From assembly GCA_000961845.1 (NCBI GenBank), contig LADZ01000012.1, positions 1-64,000 on the forward strand: a DNA stretch of 64,000 nucleotides. Reading direction: 5' to 3'. A program made the translations under genes and the position numbers. Source of the DNA: Flavobacteriales bacterium BRH_c54 (GTDB lineage Bacteria > Bacteroidota > Bacteroidia > Flavobacteriales_E > Vicingaceae). The notes beneath the pieces are model-generated. The model saw only the letters and a program-made list of their open reading frames with translations. It did not search any database and was not told the DNA's origin. Position 1 is the stretch's first letter, and each line of letters opens with the position of its first letter. Shown one piece after another: positions 15,996 to 24,444 of this stretch.

Positions 15996-17123
15996 TTGAA
16001 AATTCCGTTTAATATACCATTTGTTTCAGGAGACGAAGTTACTTACATAAATGAAGTAATTGCAAATAAAAGTTTTTCTTATCCAGGCGTTTTTTCAAAA
16101 AAATGTGAGTTGGAATTATCAAAAATTACAGGTTGCAAAACAGTAAGGTTAACAGCAAGCTGTACTTCTGCTTTAGAATTAGCAGCTCTAGCTATAGACA
16201 TTAATGAAGGAGATGAAGTAATTGTGCCCTCTTTTACATTTGTTTCTTCTGCAAATGCCTTTGTTTTAAGAGGAGCAAAATTGGTATTAGTAGATATTCA
16301 CCCCGAAACCATGTGTTTGGATGAAAGTTTACTAGAACAAGCGATTACATCAAGAACTAAAGCTATAGTTTTAGTGCATTATGCCGGATTAACCAAAAAT
16401 ATTGAAGAGGTTAGAGAATTATGTAATAAACATGCTATTTATTTAATTGAAGATGCTGCTCAAAGTATGGATTCTTACTATAATAATCAGCATTTAGGAA
16501 CTTTTGGTGATATAGGTTGTATTAGTTTTCATGACACTAAAAATATTCAGTGTGGAGAAGGAGGAGCTATATTGATAAATAATAAAACTTTAATTGAGAA
16601 AATTGATGTTATTATAGAAAAAGGGACTGATAGAAAAGCGTTTTTAGCAGGAGAGGTAAATGAATATACATGGAAAACATTAGGTTCTAGTTATGGACTA
16701 AGTGAGATTAATGTAGCTTTTTTGTTGGCTCAACTAAAGGCATTAAAAAAGGTAACTAAAAAACGAAAATCTTTATATGGATTATATCAAGAAGCATTAA
16801 ATCCTTTAAAACTTTCAGGGTTGATAGATTTTCCGGAAACAGTTAATAAACATAATGCTCATATTTTTTTTATAAAACTTAAAGATAAGCAGCAACGAAA
16901 TGAATTAGAAAGCTATTTATTGAATAGTGGTATTGCAGCATATACACATTATTCTCCTTTGCATTTAAGTGATAAAGGTAAGAACTATCCTTATTTTTGT
17001 TTTAAAAGAGATTATAGTAAAATAGAAAGTGATAGGTTGCTGAGACTGCCTTTGTTTTTCGACTTGGAACCAGACAAAATAAAAATGTGTGGAGCATTAA
17101 TTAATCAATATTTTAAAAAATAG
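15996..17123 (+). CDS. wecE: dTDP-4-amino-4,6-dideoxygalactose transaminase (WecE/RffA family)
   Basis: A PLP-dependent sugar aminotransferase expected to convert dTDP-4-keto-6-deoxyglucose to dTDP-Fuc4N. I place the start at TTG 15996, giving KIPFNIPFVSGDEVTYI as in E. coli WecE (IPFNAPPVVGTEL). A longer reading from ATG 15915 would lie within antisense rdgB and adds residues with no family match. Hallmarks are LTASCTSALELAAL, EVIVPSFTFVSSANAFVLRG, EDAAQS and the PLP lysine in SFHDTKN (K182). The gene is the first of the polysaccharide locus. The cognate acetyltransferase (WecD/RffC) and dTDP-glucose genes are not in the window. Confidence 0.9.
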   Translation: MKIPFNIPFVSGDEVTYINEVIANKSFSYPGVFSKKCELELSKITGCKTVRLTASCTSALELAALAIDINEGDEVIVPSFTFVSSANAFVLRGAKLVLVDIHPETMCLDESLLEQAITSRTKAIVLVHYAGLTKNIEEVRELCNKHAIYLIEDAAQSMDSYYNNQHLGTFGDIGCISFHDTKNIQCGEGGAILINNKTLIEKIDVIIEKGTDRKAFLAGEVNEYTWKTLGSSYGLSEINVAFLLAQLKALKKVTKKRKSLYGLYQEALNPLKLSGLIDFPETVNKHNAHIFFIKLKDKQQRNELESYLLNSGIAAYTHYSPLHLSDKGKNYPYFCFKRDYSKIESDRLLRLPLFFDLEPDKIKMCGALINQYFKK

Positions 17124-18485
17124 ATGTTATCTGAAGACAATATAAAATATATCGATTTACATTTAGGTCTTTATGACATTTGTCTAGCAGTTCTATTTTT
17201 TGCGGTGATTTATATCATAGCTTATTATTATAAAAGAATTAAGATTGATAATAATCCGGAATATAAATATTTCATACTTGGCTTAACAGCAAAAGTAGTT
17301 GGTGGATTTATGTTTGCATTATTAACTGTATATTTTATGCCTGGAGATAGTTTAATGTATTATCAGGCATCTATTGATATTTTTAAATTTTTTGCAAAAA
17401 ACCCACCCGAGGGAATTGAAATGATTTTTAAAAGTTACGAGGCAATAGATTTATCATCAAAAGGAGTTAATTATTACACATTAGATTTTATCAATGGAAA
17501 TGATATTTGGCTTCTTGTTAAAATACTTTTCTTCATTAACTTTTTAAGTCTTTTTTCCTATGGTAGCACAACAATAATTTTTGCTTCATTATCATTTATT
17601 GGACTTTGGAAAGCTTATTCTAATCTTTGTAAAATTTATCCGAAATATACCAAGCACTTACTGATAGGGTTTTTCTTTATTCCTTCTATTGTTTTTTGGG
17701 GGTCAGGTGTATTGAAAGATACTATTACATTAAGTTGTATGGGTTGGTTAATTTATGCATTTTCTAATATTTTCATTTTTAAAAGAAGGGTACTTTTTAG
17801 TATACTAATTACTATTATTTCTTCGTATTTTATCATAGTGTTAAAGCCTTATATTTTATATGTTTTACTTCCATGTTTATTGATTTGGGGGCAAACAAAT
17901 TTAAAAAACTTAATTAAAGGAAGTTTTATAAGGATTATATTAATTCCCATGATTGTATTAACAATATCAGTTAGCACTTTTTTTGTATTGCAGAATATTT
18001 CTATTGGAGCTGGAAAGTATGACATTAATAAATTAGAACAAACTTTAGAAGGATTTCAGTCTTGGCATGGTTATTTGGCTGAAACTCAGGATCAATCCGG
18101 ATATACATTAGGAGAAATGGAATTTACCCCTTTAGGGTATTTAAAAGTAGCTCCTGCCGCTTTTAATGTTACTTTTTTTAGACCTTACTTATGGGAAATT
18201 AGGAATGTACCAACCTTAATTGGTGCTTTAGAAAGTTTCTTAATATTATTGTTTGTTGTTTATTTACTATTAAAGTACAGATTTCAGTTTTTTAGAATCA
18301 TGTTTAAAAATAAAGACATATTGTTTATGATGATTTTTGCTGCAATTTTTGGGATAGTAGTAGGCGTTAGCTCATATAATTTTGGAGCTTTATCCAGATA
18401 CAAAATGCCAGCACAACTGTTATTTGTAACGGCACTGCTGTTAATATATAATATAGCAAAAGATGAAAGAAAAATGTTAAAATGA
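17124..18485 (+). CDS. Multispanning membrane protein, candidate polysaccharide polymerase (Wzy-like)
   Basis: A 453-residue protein with about 9-11 predicted membrane segments (for example residues 15-35, 50-70, 130-160, 175-195, 225-265 and a C-terminal pair). A large hydrophilic loop of some 60 residues separates two groups of helices, around residues 290-350 (SIGAGKYDINKLEQ and following). This layout is common to O-antigen polymerases, whose sequences are too diverse to identify by eye. It starts directly after the wecE stop codon, so the two are co-transcribed. There is no other polymerase candidate in the locus, which supports but does not prove the call. Confidence 0.55.
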   Translation: MLSEDNIKYIDLHLGLYDICLAVLFFAVIYIIAYYYKRIKIDNNPEYKYFILGLTAKVVGGFMFALLTVYFMPGDSLMYYQASIDIFKFFAKNPPEGIEMIFKSYEAIDLSSKGVNYYTLDFINGNDIWLLVKILFFINFLSLFSYGSTTIIFASLSFIGLWKAYSNLCKIYPKYTKHLLIGFFFIPSIVFWGSGVLKDTITLSCMGWLIYAFSNIFIFKRRVLFSILITIISSYFIIVLKPYILYVLLPCLLIWGQTNLKNLIKGSFIRIILIPMIVLTISVSTFFVLQNISIGAGKYDINKLEQTLEGFQSWHGYLAETQDQSGYTLGEMEFTPLGYLKVAPAAFNVTFFRPYLWEIRNVPTLIGALESFLILLFVVYLLLKYRFQFFRIMFKNKDILFMMIFAAIFGIVVGVSSYNFGALSRYKMPAQLLFVTALLLIYNIAKDERKMLK

Positions 18486-18487
18486 AC

Positions 18488-19558
18488 TTAATGCTTTATT
18501 AAAGAAATTAAAAAATCTTTGTGAGCATTAACAGAATAGTTGTCTTCTATAGTTTTTCTTCCATTTCTTCCTAATTCTTCTCGTAGCTCTTTTGATTCAA
18601 TTAAGGCACTTAATTTACTTATCCATTCGTTTTTGTTAGAGGCTAAAAAACCATTTTTTCCATCCTCGATAATTTCGGTGTTAACACCAACTGGAGACAT
18701 AATAGTTGGAATTTCTAAAGCCATATATTGAAGCCCTTTGAAACCGCACTTTCCCTTAGCCCACTCGTTATCAGGTAAAGGCATTATGCCAATATCAATT
18801 TGAGATAAATCTTCAATTTCTGATGATTGTTTCCATTCAACAAATTTCAATTTAAATTTACTGCTAATAATGGGTTGATTGGAAATCATAATAATTTTTA
18901 CGTTCGAATAAGTTTGAGTAATATGTTCTAAAACATCACTTATTAACTCTAAATGTTTGTTGGTGGTAGAAGATCCTGTCCAACCTATTTTAATAGTGTC
19001 GGATATTGTTTTTTTACTAGGATAATGGTAATTTGTGTCTATAGTAGTAGGAATAACATAAACATTAGCGTTAAATTGTTTCGCATAATTACTTAAAAAA
19101 GTATTTCCGGCTATAATGGTTTTTGAATAAGCAATTATAGATTTTGTTTTATCGGGAAACTTTAACCAACTTAAGTTTTGATTGGCATTCGAAACGTCTT
19201 TTAACCAAATAGCATCATCGAAATCAAAAATTATTTCTTTCTTAAAAAGTTTACTATATATCCATTCAAAATAAGCGGGACCTACCATTGCAGCTTCTCT
19301 ATGGATAAATATTTTATCGTATTGATGTATTTTTAAAAGGAGCAAATGTCTATTTAACAATCCTTTTAAAATACCTAATGTTTTTTTTAATAAAAATCCT
19401 TTTTGATAGAAAATTTTCCATGTTGCTTCATCTAAAAAAGATAAGGTGTCATAGTCGATATTTTCATCTTTAAAAAAAGAGAAATATTGCTCAAATCTAA
19501 ATCGTTGACTTGGAGCAGAGTTCGTTGGGTAAGGTGTTAGAAATAGGATTTTGGCCAT
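18488..19558 (-). CDS. Glycosyltransferase family 4 protein
   Basis: A 356-residue GT-B enzyme. It begins AKILFLTPYPTNSAPSQRFR and includes FIHREAAMVGPAYFEW, the linker IKIGWTGSSTTNKHLELIS and a C-terminal donor site region GIMPLPDNEWAKGKCGFKGL with LEIPTIMSPVGVNTEII. This arrangement is common in Bacteroidota polysaccharide loci. Donor and acceptor cannot be read from the sequence. It is the last gene of a minus-strand group of four that runs from the amidotransferase at 22965 to here, and it converges on the membrane protein with a 2-bp gap. Confidence 0.85.
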   Translation of the reverse strand: MAKILFLTPYPTNSAPSQRFRFEQYFSFFKDENIDYDTLSFLDEATWKIFYQKGFLLKKTLGILKGLLNRHLLLLKIHQYDKIFIHREAAMVGPAYFEWIYSKLFKKEIIFDFDDAIWLKDVSNANQNLSWLKFPDKTKSIIAYSKTIIAGNTFLSNYAKQFNANVYVIPTTIDTNYHYPSKKTISDTIKIGWTGSSTTNKHLELISDVLEHITQTYSNVKIIMISNQPIISSKFKLKFVEWKQSSEIEDLSQIDIGIMPLPDNEWAKGKCGFKGLQYMALEIPTIMSPVGVNTEIIEDGKNGFLASNKNEWISKLSALIESKELREELGRNGRKTIEDNYSVNAHKDFLISLIKH

Positions 19559-19606
19559 ATTGATTCTAAGCTAAGGTTGAAAATTTTTACAAAATACTAT
19601 ATTTTA

Positions 19607-20731
19607 TTACTTGTCGAAAGAATTAAATTTATTTTTTAAACGTAAAAAAGGAGATTCTAAATATCGATAGCTTATTTTACTTATAACTATTGTTATAATT
19701 AGTGCTAAAGATGTTTCCAATAGTAATACTTGCCATAGGCTTGTATTGAAAGAAAACATCTTTGTTAAATTAATAGATATTAATATTCCAATGAAATGAA
19801 GACAATATAATCCATATGTTATTTTACCTAATTTAGAAATGTATTTTAAATTAGATAATTTATAAAAAGAGTTTTGAGCATAATTTTGCTCAAGAATTAC
19901 AAATAGGAAGATTATTGAAACTATTAAACGCTCGAAAATTCTAATTTCAAATGATGAATATAATAATTCTGACCTAAAAAAATACACAATTATAGTAAAG
20001 ATATAAATAAATGCAATATACATTTTATTCAGTTGTTGAATCTTCAATTTAAAAGAATTAAATTCTAAAATTAGCCATGCTCCAAATGCACCAACGGCCA
20101 TATCTCCTATGCAGGAAAGTGTATGTAGTTCGTGTAATAAATAATCATCATTAAACGCTCTAAAGAGTAAGCTTAATAAAATTATTAAAGAAAAGGGAAT
20201 CCAGAATTTCTTAATTGGAAATACAAAAAGTATTAAAGGCCAAATTAGGTAAAACTGTTCTTCAATTGCTATACTCCATAAAATACCCAAAACAGATGAG
20301 TCAGGCGGCCCATTTCGTATAAAATCAAAATTATTTAGAAAAGTTAAGTAGTATATTGGGTTTGCGGTCTCATTAGGAGTTTGTCCAAAAATTAATTTAA
20401 TTTGAGGGAAGATTAAAAAACCGAAACCTACACAGAAAAAAAATAGTGGCCAAATTCTTAAAACACGCCTGATTAAGAATAATTTAATGTTTATTTGAGC
20501 ATTAATTTTTTTCTCTTTTATTAATAAGTAAGTTATTAGAAATCCACTTAAAACAAAAAAGAAATTAACTCCTAAATTTCCTTCCCCAAAAACATCGAAT
20601 TTAATAAAATCATATATAGGTAATGATTTTAAATAATCAGAGTTTGTGTGAAAGCTATGAAAAAAAAATACTGATAAAAAACTAAAAAATCTTAGTCCAT
20701 CTAAATTCTCGAAATATTCAGTTTTTTTCAT
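19607..20731 (-). CDS. Acyltransferase family 3 (OafA/YrhL-type) O-acyltransferase
   Basis: A 374-residue integral membrane protein with about ten membrane segments. It begins TEYFENLDGLRFFSFLSVFFFHS with the family His, then has GEGNLGVNFFFVLSGFLITYLL and RRVLRIWPLFF, and further LWSIAIEEQFYLIWP. These are the acyltransferase-3 signatures. Members transfer acetyl or other acyl groups to surface sugars from the cytoplasmic side. Second in the minus-strand group, it probably decorates the polysaccharide built by the neighbouring enzymes. Confidence 0.92.
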   Translation of the reverse strand: MKKTEYFENLDGLRFFSFLSVFFFHSFHTNSDYLKSLPIYDFIKFDVFGEGNLGVNFFFVLSGFLITYLLIKEKKINAQINIKLFLIRRVLRIWPLFFFCVGFGFLIFPQIKLIFGQTPNETANPIYYLTFLNNFDFIRNGPPDSSVLGILWSIAIEEQFYLIWPLILFVFPIKKFWIPFSLIILLSLLFRAFNDDYLLHELHTLSCIGDMAVGAFGAWLILEFNSFKLKIQQLNKMYIAFIYIFTIIVYFFRSELLYSSFEIRIFERLIVSIIFLFVILEQNYAQNSFYKLSNLKYISKLGKITYGLYCLHFIGILISINLTKMFSFNTSLWQVLLLETSLALIITIVISKISYRYLESPFLRLKNKFNSFDK

Positions 20732-20789
20732 CTATTTAATTGAAAATATAAAGTTGAGGTTAGTTAATTCTTTCAACAAAAGAATTAAT

Positions 20790-21785
20790 TTAGTTTTCAA
20801 CCCAAAAAGGAGGTAGTTTTTCAGTAATTTCTATGTTTTCAAATTTTGAACTTTCTCTAGCTCCGGCATCTTTTGCCCATGTGGCCATTTTTTGAATGCC
20901 TGTTTCTAATGAGGTAAACTTATCTATTCCAAAAATTGTTTTGGCTTTTTGATGGTCTGCGTGTGCATGAACTACTTCGTTTCTAGGGTCTAAATGCATT
21001 ATAGGCTGATTAATTCCCATAGCATTTTGTATGGTTTCTGCTAATTGTAAAATAGTATATTCTTGGTCTGCACCAATGTTAAAAATTTCGTTTTCGGTTG
21101 CTTTAATGTTTACACAGTTGGCAATATATGGAGCTACATCATCAATATAACTAAAAGCTCTTGTTTGGAGTCCATCACCAAAAACTGATAATGATTTACC
21201 TTGCATTAATTGATTCATAAAAATTCCAATCACATTTCTATATTTATCTCCAATGTTTTGATATTCTCCATAAACATTGTGTGGACGAAAAATGGTATAG
21301 TTTAGTCCAAACATTTCGTGGGCAGTTTTTAGATCTAATTCCACAGCATATTTTGCAACGCCATAAGGATCTTCTGGTTGTGGGTGCATGTCTTCTCGCA
21401 TCGGAGGTGTTAAAGCTCCATATACAGCTATTGAAGAAGTAAAAACAAAACGTTCAACTTTGTGTTTGATAGCTTCATTAATTAAATTAATGCTGCCAAT
21501 TAAATTATTATTGTAATTGAAACGTCTGATAAAGTGACTTAACCCTTCGGCTGCATAAGCTGCTAAATGATAAACATAATCAAATTTATAATCAATAAAT
21601 AATTGTGATATTAGGTTTTCATCGGTAACAGAACCTTTAATAAAAATAGCTTCATTATTTACAAAATCTTCAAAACCACCACTTAAGTCATCAAGGACTA
21701 TAACCTTGTGTCCTAATTTAATTAAATGATTGGTGACATGAGTTCCAATAAAACCTGCTCCTCCGGTAACTAATGATGTTGGCAT
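20790..21785 (-). CDS. NAD-dependent epimerase/dehydratase (SDR)
   Basis: A 331-residue extended SDR. The NAD site is VTGGAGFIGTHV (residues 6-17). The catalytic SSIAVYG region and PYGVAKYAVE supply Ser, Tyr and Lys. The C-terminal domain contains FNIGADQEYTILQLAETI. It resembles UDP-glucose/UDP-GlcNAc 4-epimerases and related nucleotide-sugar enzymes, but the substrate is uncertain. It lies between the amidotransferase and the O-acyltransferase on the minus strand with gaps of 70 and 58 bp, as one operon. A second, distinct epimerase (galE) is at 34174. Confidence 0.88.
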   Translation of the reverse strand: MPTSLVTGGAGFIGTHVTNHLIKLGHKVIVLDDLSGGFEDFVNNEAIFIKGSVTDENLISQLFIDYKFDYVYHLAAYAAEGLSHFIRRFNYNNNLIGSINLINEAIKHKVERFVFTSSIAVYGALTPPMREDMHPQPEDPYGVAKYAVELDLKTAHEMFGLNYTIFRPHNVYGEYQNIGDKYRNVIGIFMNQLMQGKSLSVFGDGLQTRAFSYIDDVAPYIANCVNIKATENEIFNIGADQEYTILQLAETIQNAMGINQPIMHLDPRNEVVHAHADHQKAKTIFGIDKFTSLETGIQKMATWAKDAGARESSKFENIEITEKLPPFWVEN

Positions 21786-21855
21786 AGTTGTTTATAAATC
21801 TAATATGTTTGACAAAAATAAACAAAACAGAAAAACTAATGCGGTAATTTTAAAG

Positions 21856-22965
21856 TTAGAAGAATTTACGATAAGCATTATAAATAAATTCTAGCAATTT
21901 TTTGTTGTTGGGATAATCATTATGGGTTTTAGGAGGAGTATCCATTATAGCATCAAACTCAGTAATTGAAAGTTCTAATTTTTTACATAAATATTCTTTG
22001 TCTTCATTTACTAAATTTATATCATAAGATTTACCCTTTAGTTCTTCCAAAGCCTCTTCTCTGGTTATTTCACCAGAGCAAATTAAAGAAGAAGAGGTTG
22101 ATTTACGGTAGTCAATATTAAATTTTTCAGGAAGTATATAAGATTGTACAAAACGTGTGTATCTTGATTCGTAATGTTTACCACCGTAGTATTTCCAATT
22201 TAATTCATTTTCAAGTAAAGCAACAGCTTCTTTTTTGGAGTATGGAAGGTAGTTAAGAAAATAAATGATTTTAATTCCTTTAAAAAATTTGTAATACATT
22301 TCTTTTAGAAAACCGAAAGTTGGAAAAGTTTTTAAAGGTTTATTTCCAAATTGTTTTTGGATAGCATACAGGTATTTTTCATCTTTAGCGTCATAATGCC
22401 AACTTTTGGGTAAAATACCTTCGGTAGCAAAGTTTCCTCCACTAAGTATGTATTTAATATTATGTTTTGCAGCTACTTTGTGAAGTACGGCTAATATAGC
22501 AATGTCTGTAGGAGTTTCTATTTCAGGCACTGAAGCTCTTAAGAAAGATAGTTGTAGATCTTTAAATTCTTCCCAATCTAATACATGAGTGTGTAAGTCT
22601 ATATCGAGTTTGTGGAGTATTTTTTCTATATTACTTACAGCTAATTCTGAATTCCATCCATTATCTAGGTGGACTGCAAGTGGTTTTAAACCTAGTGCTT
22701 TCGCCTTGTAAGCAACGTAACAACTATCAATACCACCACTAATACCTACTACACAATCATACTTTAGGTTTTTACCTGCAGACTTAATTTTTTCAATAAT
22801 TTCATTAAGCTGTTGGTCGCTTGATGTTCCTTGGAACATCTGCTTTGCAGTATGTTCTAAAAAATTTGTACAGTGATTGCAAAATCCATTTTCATCAAAT
22901 GTAATTTCAGAGTCGGAAGTATCCATTACACATCTGTTACATTGTTGGTAAATGTCTTTTTTCAT
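21856..22965 (-). CDS. N-acetyl sugar amidotransferase (WbpG/PseA family)
   Basis: A 369-residue PP-loop ATP pyrophosphatase-type enzyme that converts the N-acetyl group of a nucleotide sugar to an acetamidino group. The N-terminal zinc-like cysteines are CNRCVMDTSDSEI and CNHC (residues 9-32). The PP-loop GISGGIDSCYVAYKA lies near residue 74, with LAVHLDNGWNSELAVSNIE after it. The end has TRFVQSYILPEKFNIDYRK and SSLICSGEITREEALEEL. In Pseudomonas WbpG needs HisH2/HisF2 as ammonia donor, and none is in view here. A close paralogue forms the C-terminal half of the fusion protein at 24441. A -7 element TACCTTTG lies at 23010-23003. Confidence 0.9.
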   Translation of the reverse strand: MKKDIYQQCNRCVMDTSDSEITFDENGFCNHCTNFLEHTAKQMFQGTSSDQQLNEIIEKIKSAGKNLKYDCVVGISGGIDSCYVAYKAKALGLKPLAVHLDNGWNSELAVSNIEKILHKLDIDLHTHVLDWEEFKDLQLSFLRASVPEIETPTDIAILAVLHKVAAKHNIKYILSGGNFATEGILPKSWHYDAKDEKYLYAIQKQFGNKPLKTFPTFGFLKEMYYKFFKGIKIIYFLNYLPYSKKEAVALLENELNWKYYGGKHYESRYTRFVQSYILPEKFNIDYRKSTSSSLICSGEITREEALEELKGKSYDINLVNEDKEYLCKKLELSITEFDAIMDTPPKTHNDYPNNKKLLEFIYNAYRKFF

Positions 22966-23109
22966 AAATAAAAGGTACTAATTTTTAGTTTTGAATAAGT
23001 TACAAAGGTATATTTTAATCAGATATATTTTGATATATAGCGGTAAAAAGCAATTAAATTATCATTCAATTTAGTTATTTTAGCCTATTGTTATTTATAC
23101 ATTGACTAA

Positions 23110-24444
23110 ATGCTTGGGAGAAACCTTATTAATTCTGTACTTACTCAAATTCCTGTTTTTATATTGGGAATTGTTAGTGGAGTATTTTCTACAAGAATTT
23201 TGGGTGAAGAAGCAAAAGGAATTTTTTCTTTATTTCAGGCAAATTATCTGTTATTTCTACTAATTTTTTCCTTTGGAATTCAAACAGGAGTAGTTTACTT
23301 CGTGTCAAGTAAAAAATATACAGAGCAAGTTGTTGCAGGAATTTCATCGGCAATTTTTTTGGTAAGTTCGAGTATTTTATTAGGACTATTATTTACTACT
23401 TATTACCTTGATATCAGTTCATTTTATTTGCCTGAAAATTATAATACAATACCTTATCTTATTTCGCTGTTTGTCCTTTTTTTTCTATCTTTTTTTAATA
23501 ATTTAATTACTTCCTTTTTTCAAGCTCGTTCTAAGTTTAATATCATTAATAGAGTTTCTATTATTAATAGTGTAATTAATGCGGCTTTATTTCCAATATT
23601 ATATTTTTATCTGCAAGAAAAACAAATTACAGTAGTTGAGAAATTTAATTACGTTTTAGTTGCTACATTGATATTATTACTATTAAACAGTATCATTTGG
23701 TTTTATTTGTATATGAGACAAATAACTATTATTCCTCAATTTAATGCCGCTATTGTAAATAAAGTTAAAGGTTTTGTAACTTATAGCTTATTAATTTATA
23801 TCGGAATGTTTGTTAATTTTTTTAATTATAGATTGGATTTGTGGATAGTTAATCATTATTTAGACGAAAAACAGTTAAGTTATTATTCGTTAGCAGCTAA
23901 TATTGTTCAAATTATTTTATACTTATCGGTAACTATTGCGTCAGTTATTCTTCCAAAGTTGTCAAATAGTGATAATGATAAGAGATTGATATTATTTGCA
24001 CAAATCAGCAGGTTTAGTTTTTCATTCTTTTTTTTATTGGTTGTTATAGCTTTTTCAACATCTTATTTTATCATCCCCTTAATGTATGGAGAAGAATTTA
24101 CTCCAACTATAATTCCTTTTCAAATTTTGTCTATAGGTATTTTGTTTTCTTGTATAACACAACTGTTTTCTATGTTATTGGTTTCTTCAAATAAAAATAT
24201 TTTTAACATTATTGCCTGTTCAATAGGTTTGATATTTACAGTTGTTTTTGACATCTATCTTATCCCTAAATTTAACATTAATGGAGCGGCCATTGCTACT
24301 TTAATAAGTTATTTTGCCATCTTTATAATTACCTATATCTTTGTTATAACTAAAACTACTATAAAAACAAATAATCTACTTATTCCGACTAAACAAGATG
24401 TTGTCTACTTATACGGTTTAGTAATGAAAAGCTATAAAAAATGA
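23110..24444 (+). CDS. Wzx-type oligosaccharide flippase (MOP superfamily)
   Basis: A 444-residue membrane protein with about 12-14 segments. The start MLGRNLINSVLTQIPVFILG and the segment GVFSTRILGEEAKGIFSLFQ match the polysaccharide biosynthesis protein (Wzx/RfbX) family. The later FNYRLDLWIVNHYLDEKQLSYYSLA and GAAIATLISYF also fit. It would move lipid-linked repeat units across the inner membrane to the periplasmic polymerase. Its 3' end overlaps the start of the next gene by ATGA, so they are translationally coupled. It stands divergent to the amidotransferase operon. Confidence 0.9.
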   Translation: MLGRNLINSVLTQIPVFILGIVSGVFSTRILGEEAKGIFSLFQANYLLFLLIFSFGIQTGVVYFVSSKKYTEQVVAGISSAIFLVSSSILLGLLFTTYYLDISSFYLPENYNTIPYLISLFVLFFLSFFNNLITSFFQARSKFNIINRVSIINSVINAALFPILYFYLQEKQITVVEKFNYVLVATLILLLLNSIIWFYLYMRQITIIPQFNAAIVNKVKGFVTYSLLIYIGMFVNFFNYRLDLWIVNHYLDEKQLSYYSLAANIVQIILYLSVTIASVILPKLSNSDNDKRLILFAQISRFSFSFFFLLVVIAFSTSYFIIPLMYGEEFTPTIIPFQILSIGILFSCITQLFSMLLVSSNKNIFNIIACSIGLIFTVVFDIYLIPKFNINGAAIATLISYFAIFIITYIFVITKTTIKTNNLLIPTKQDVVYLYGLVMKSYKK

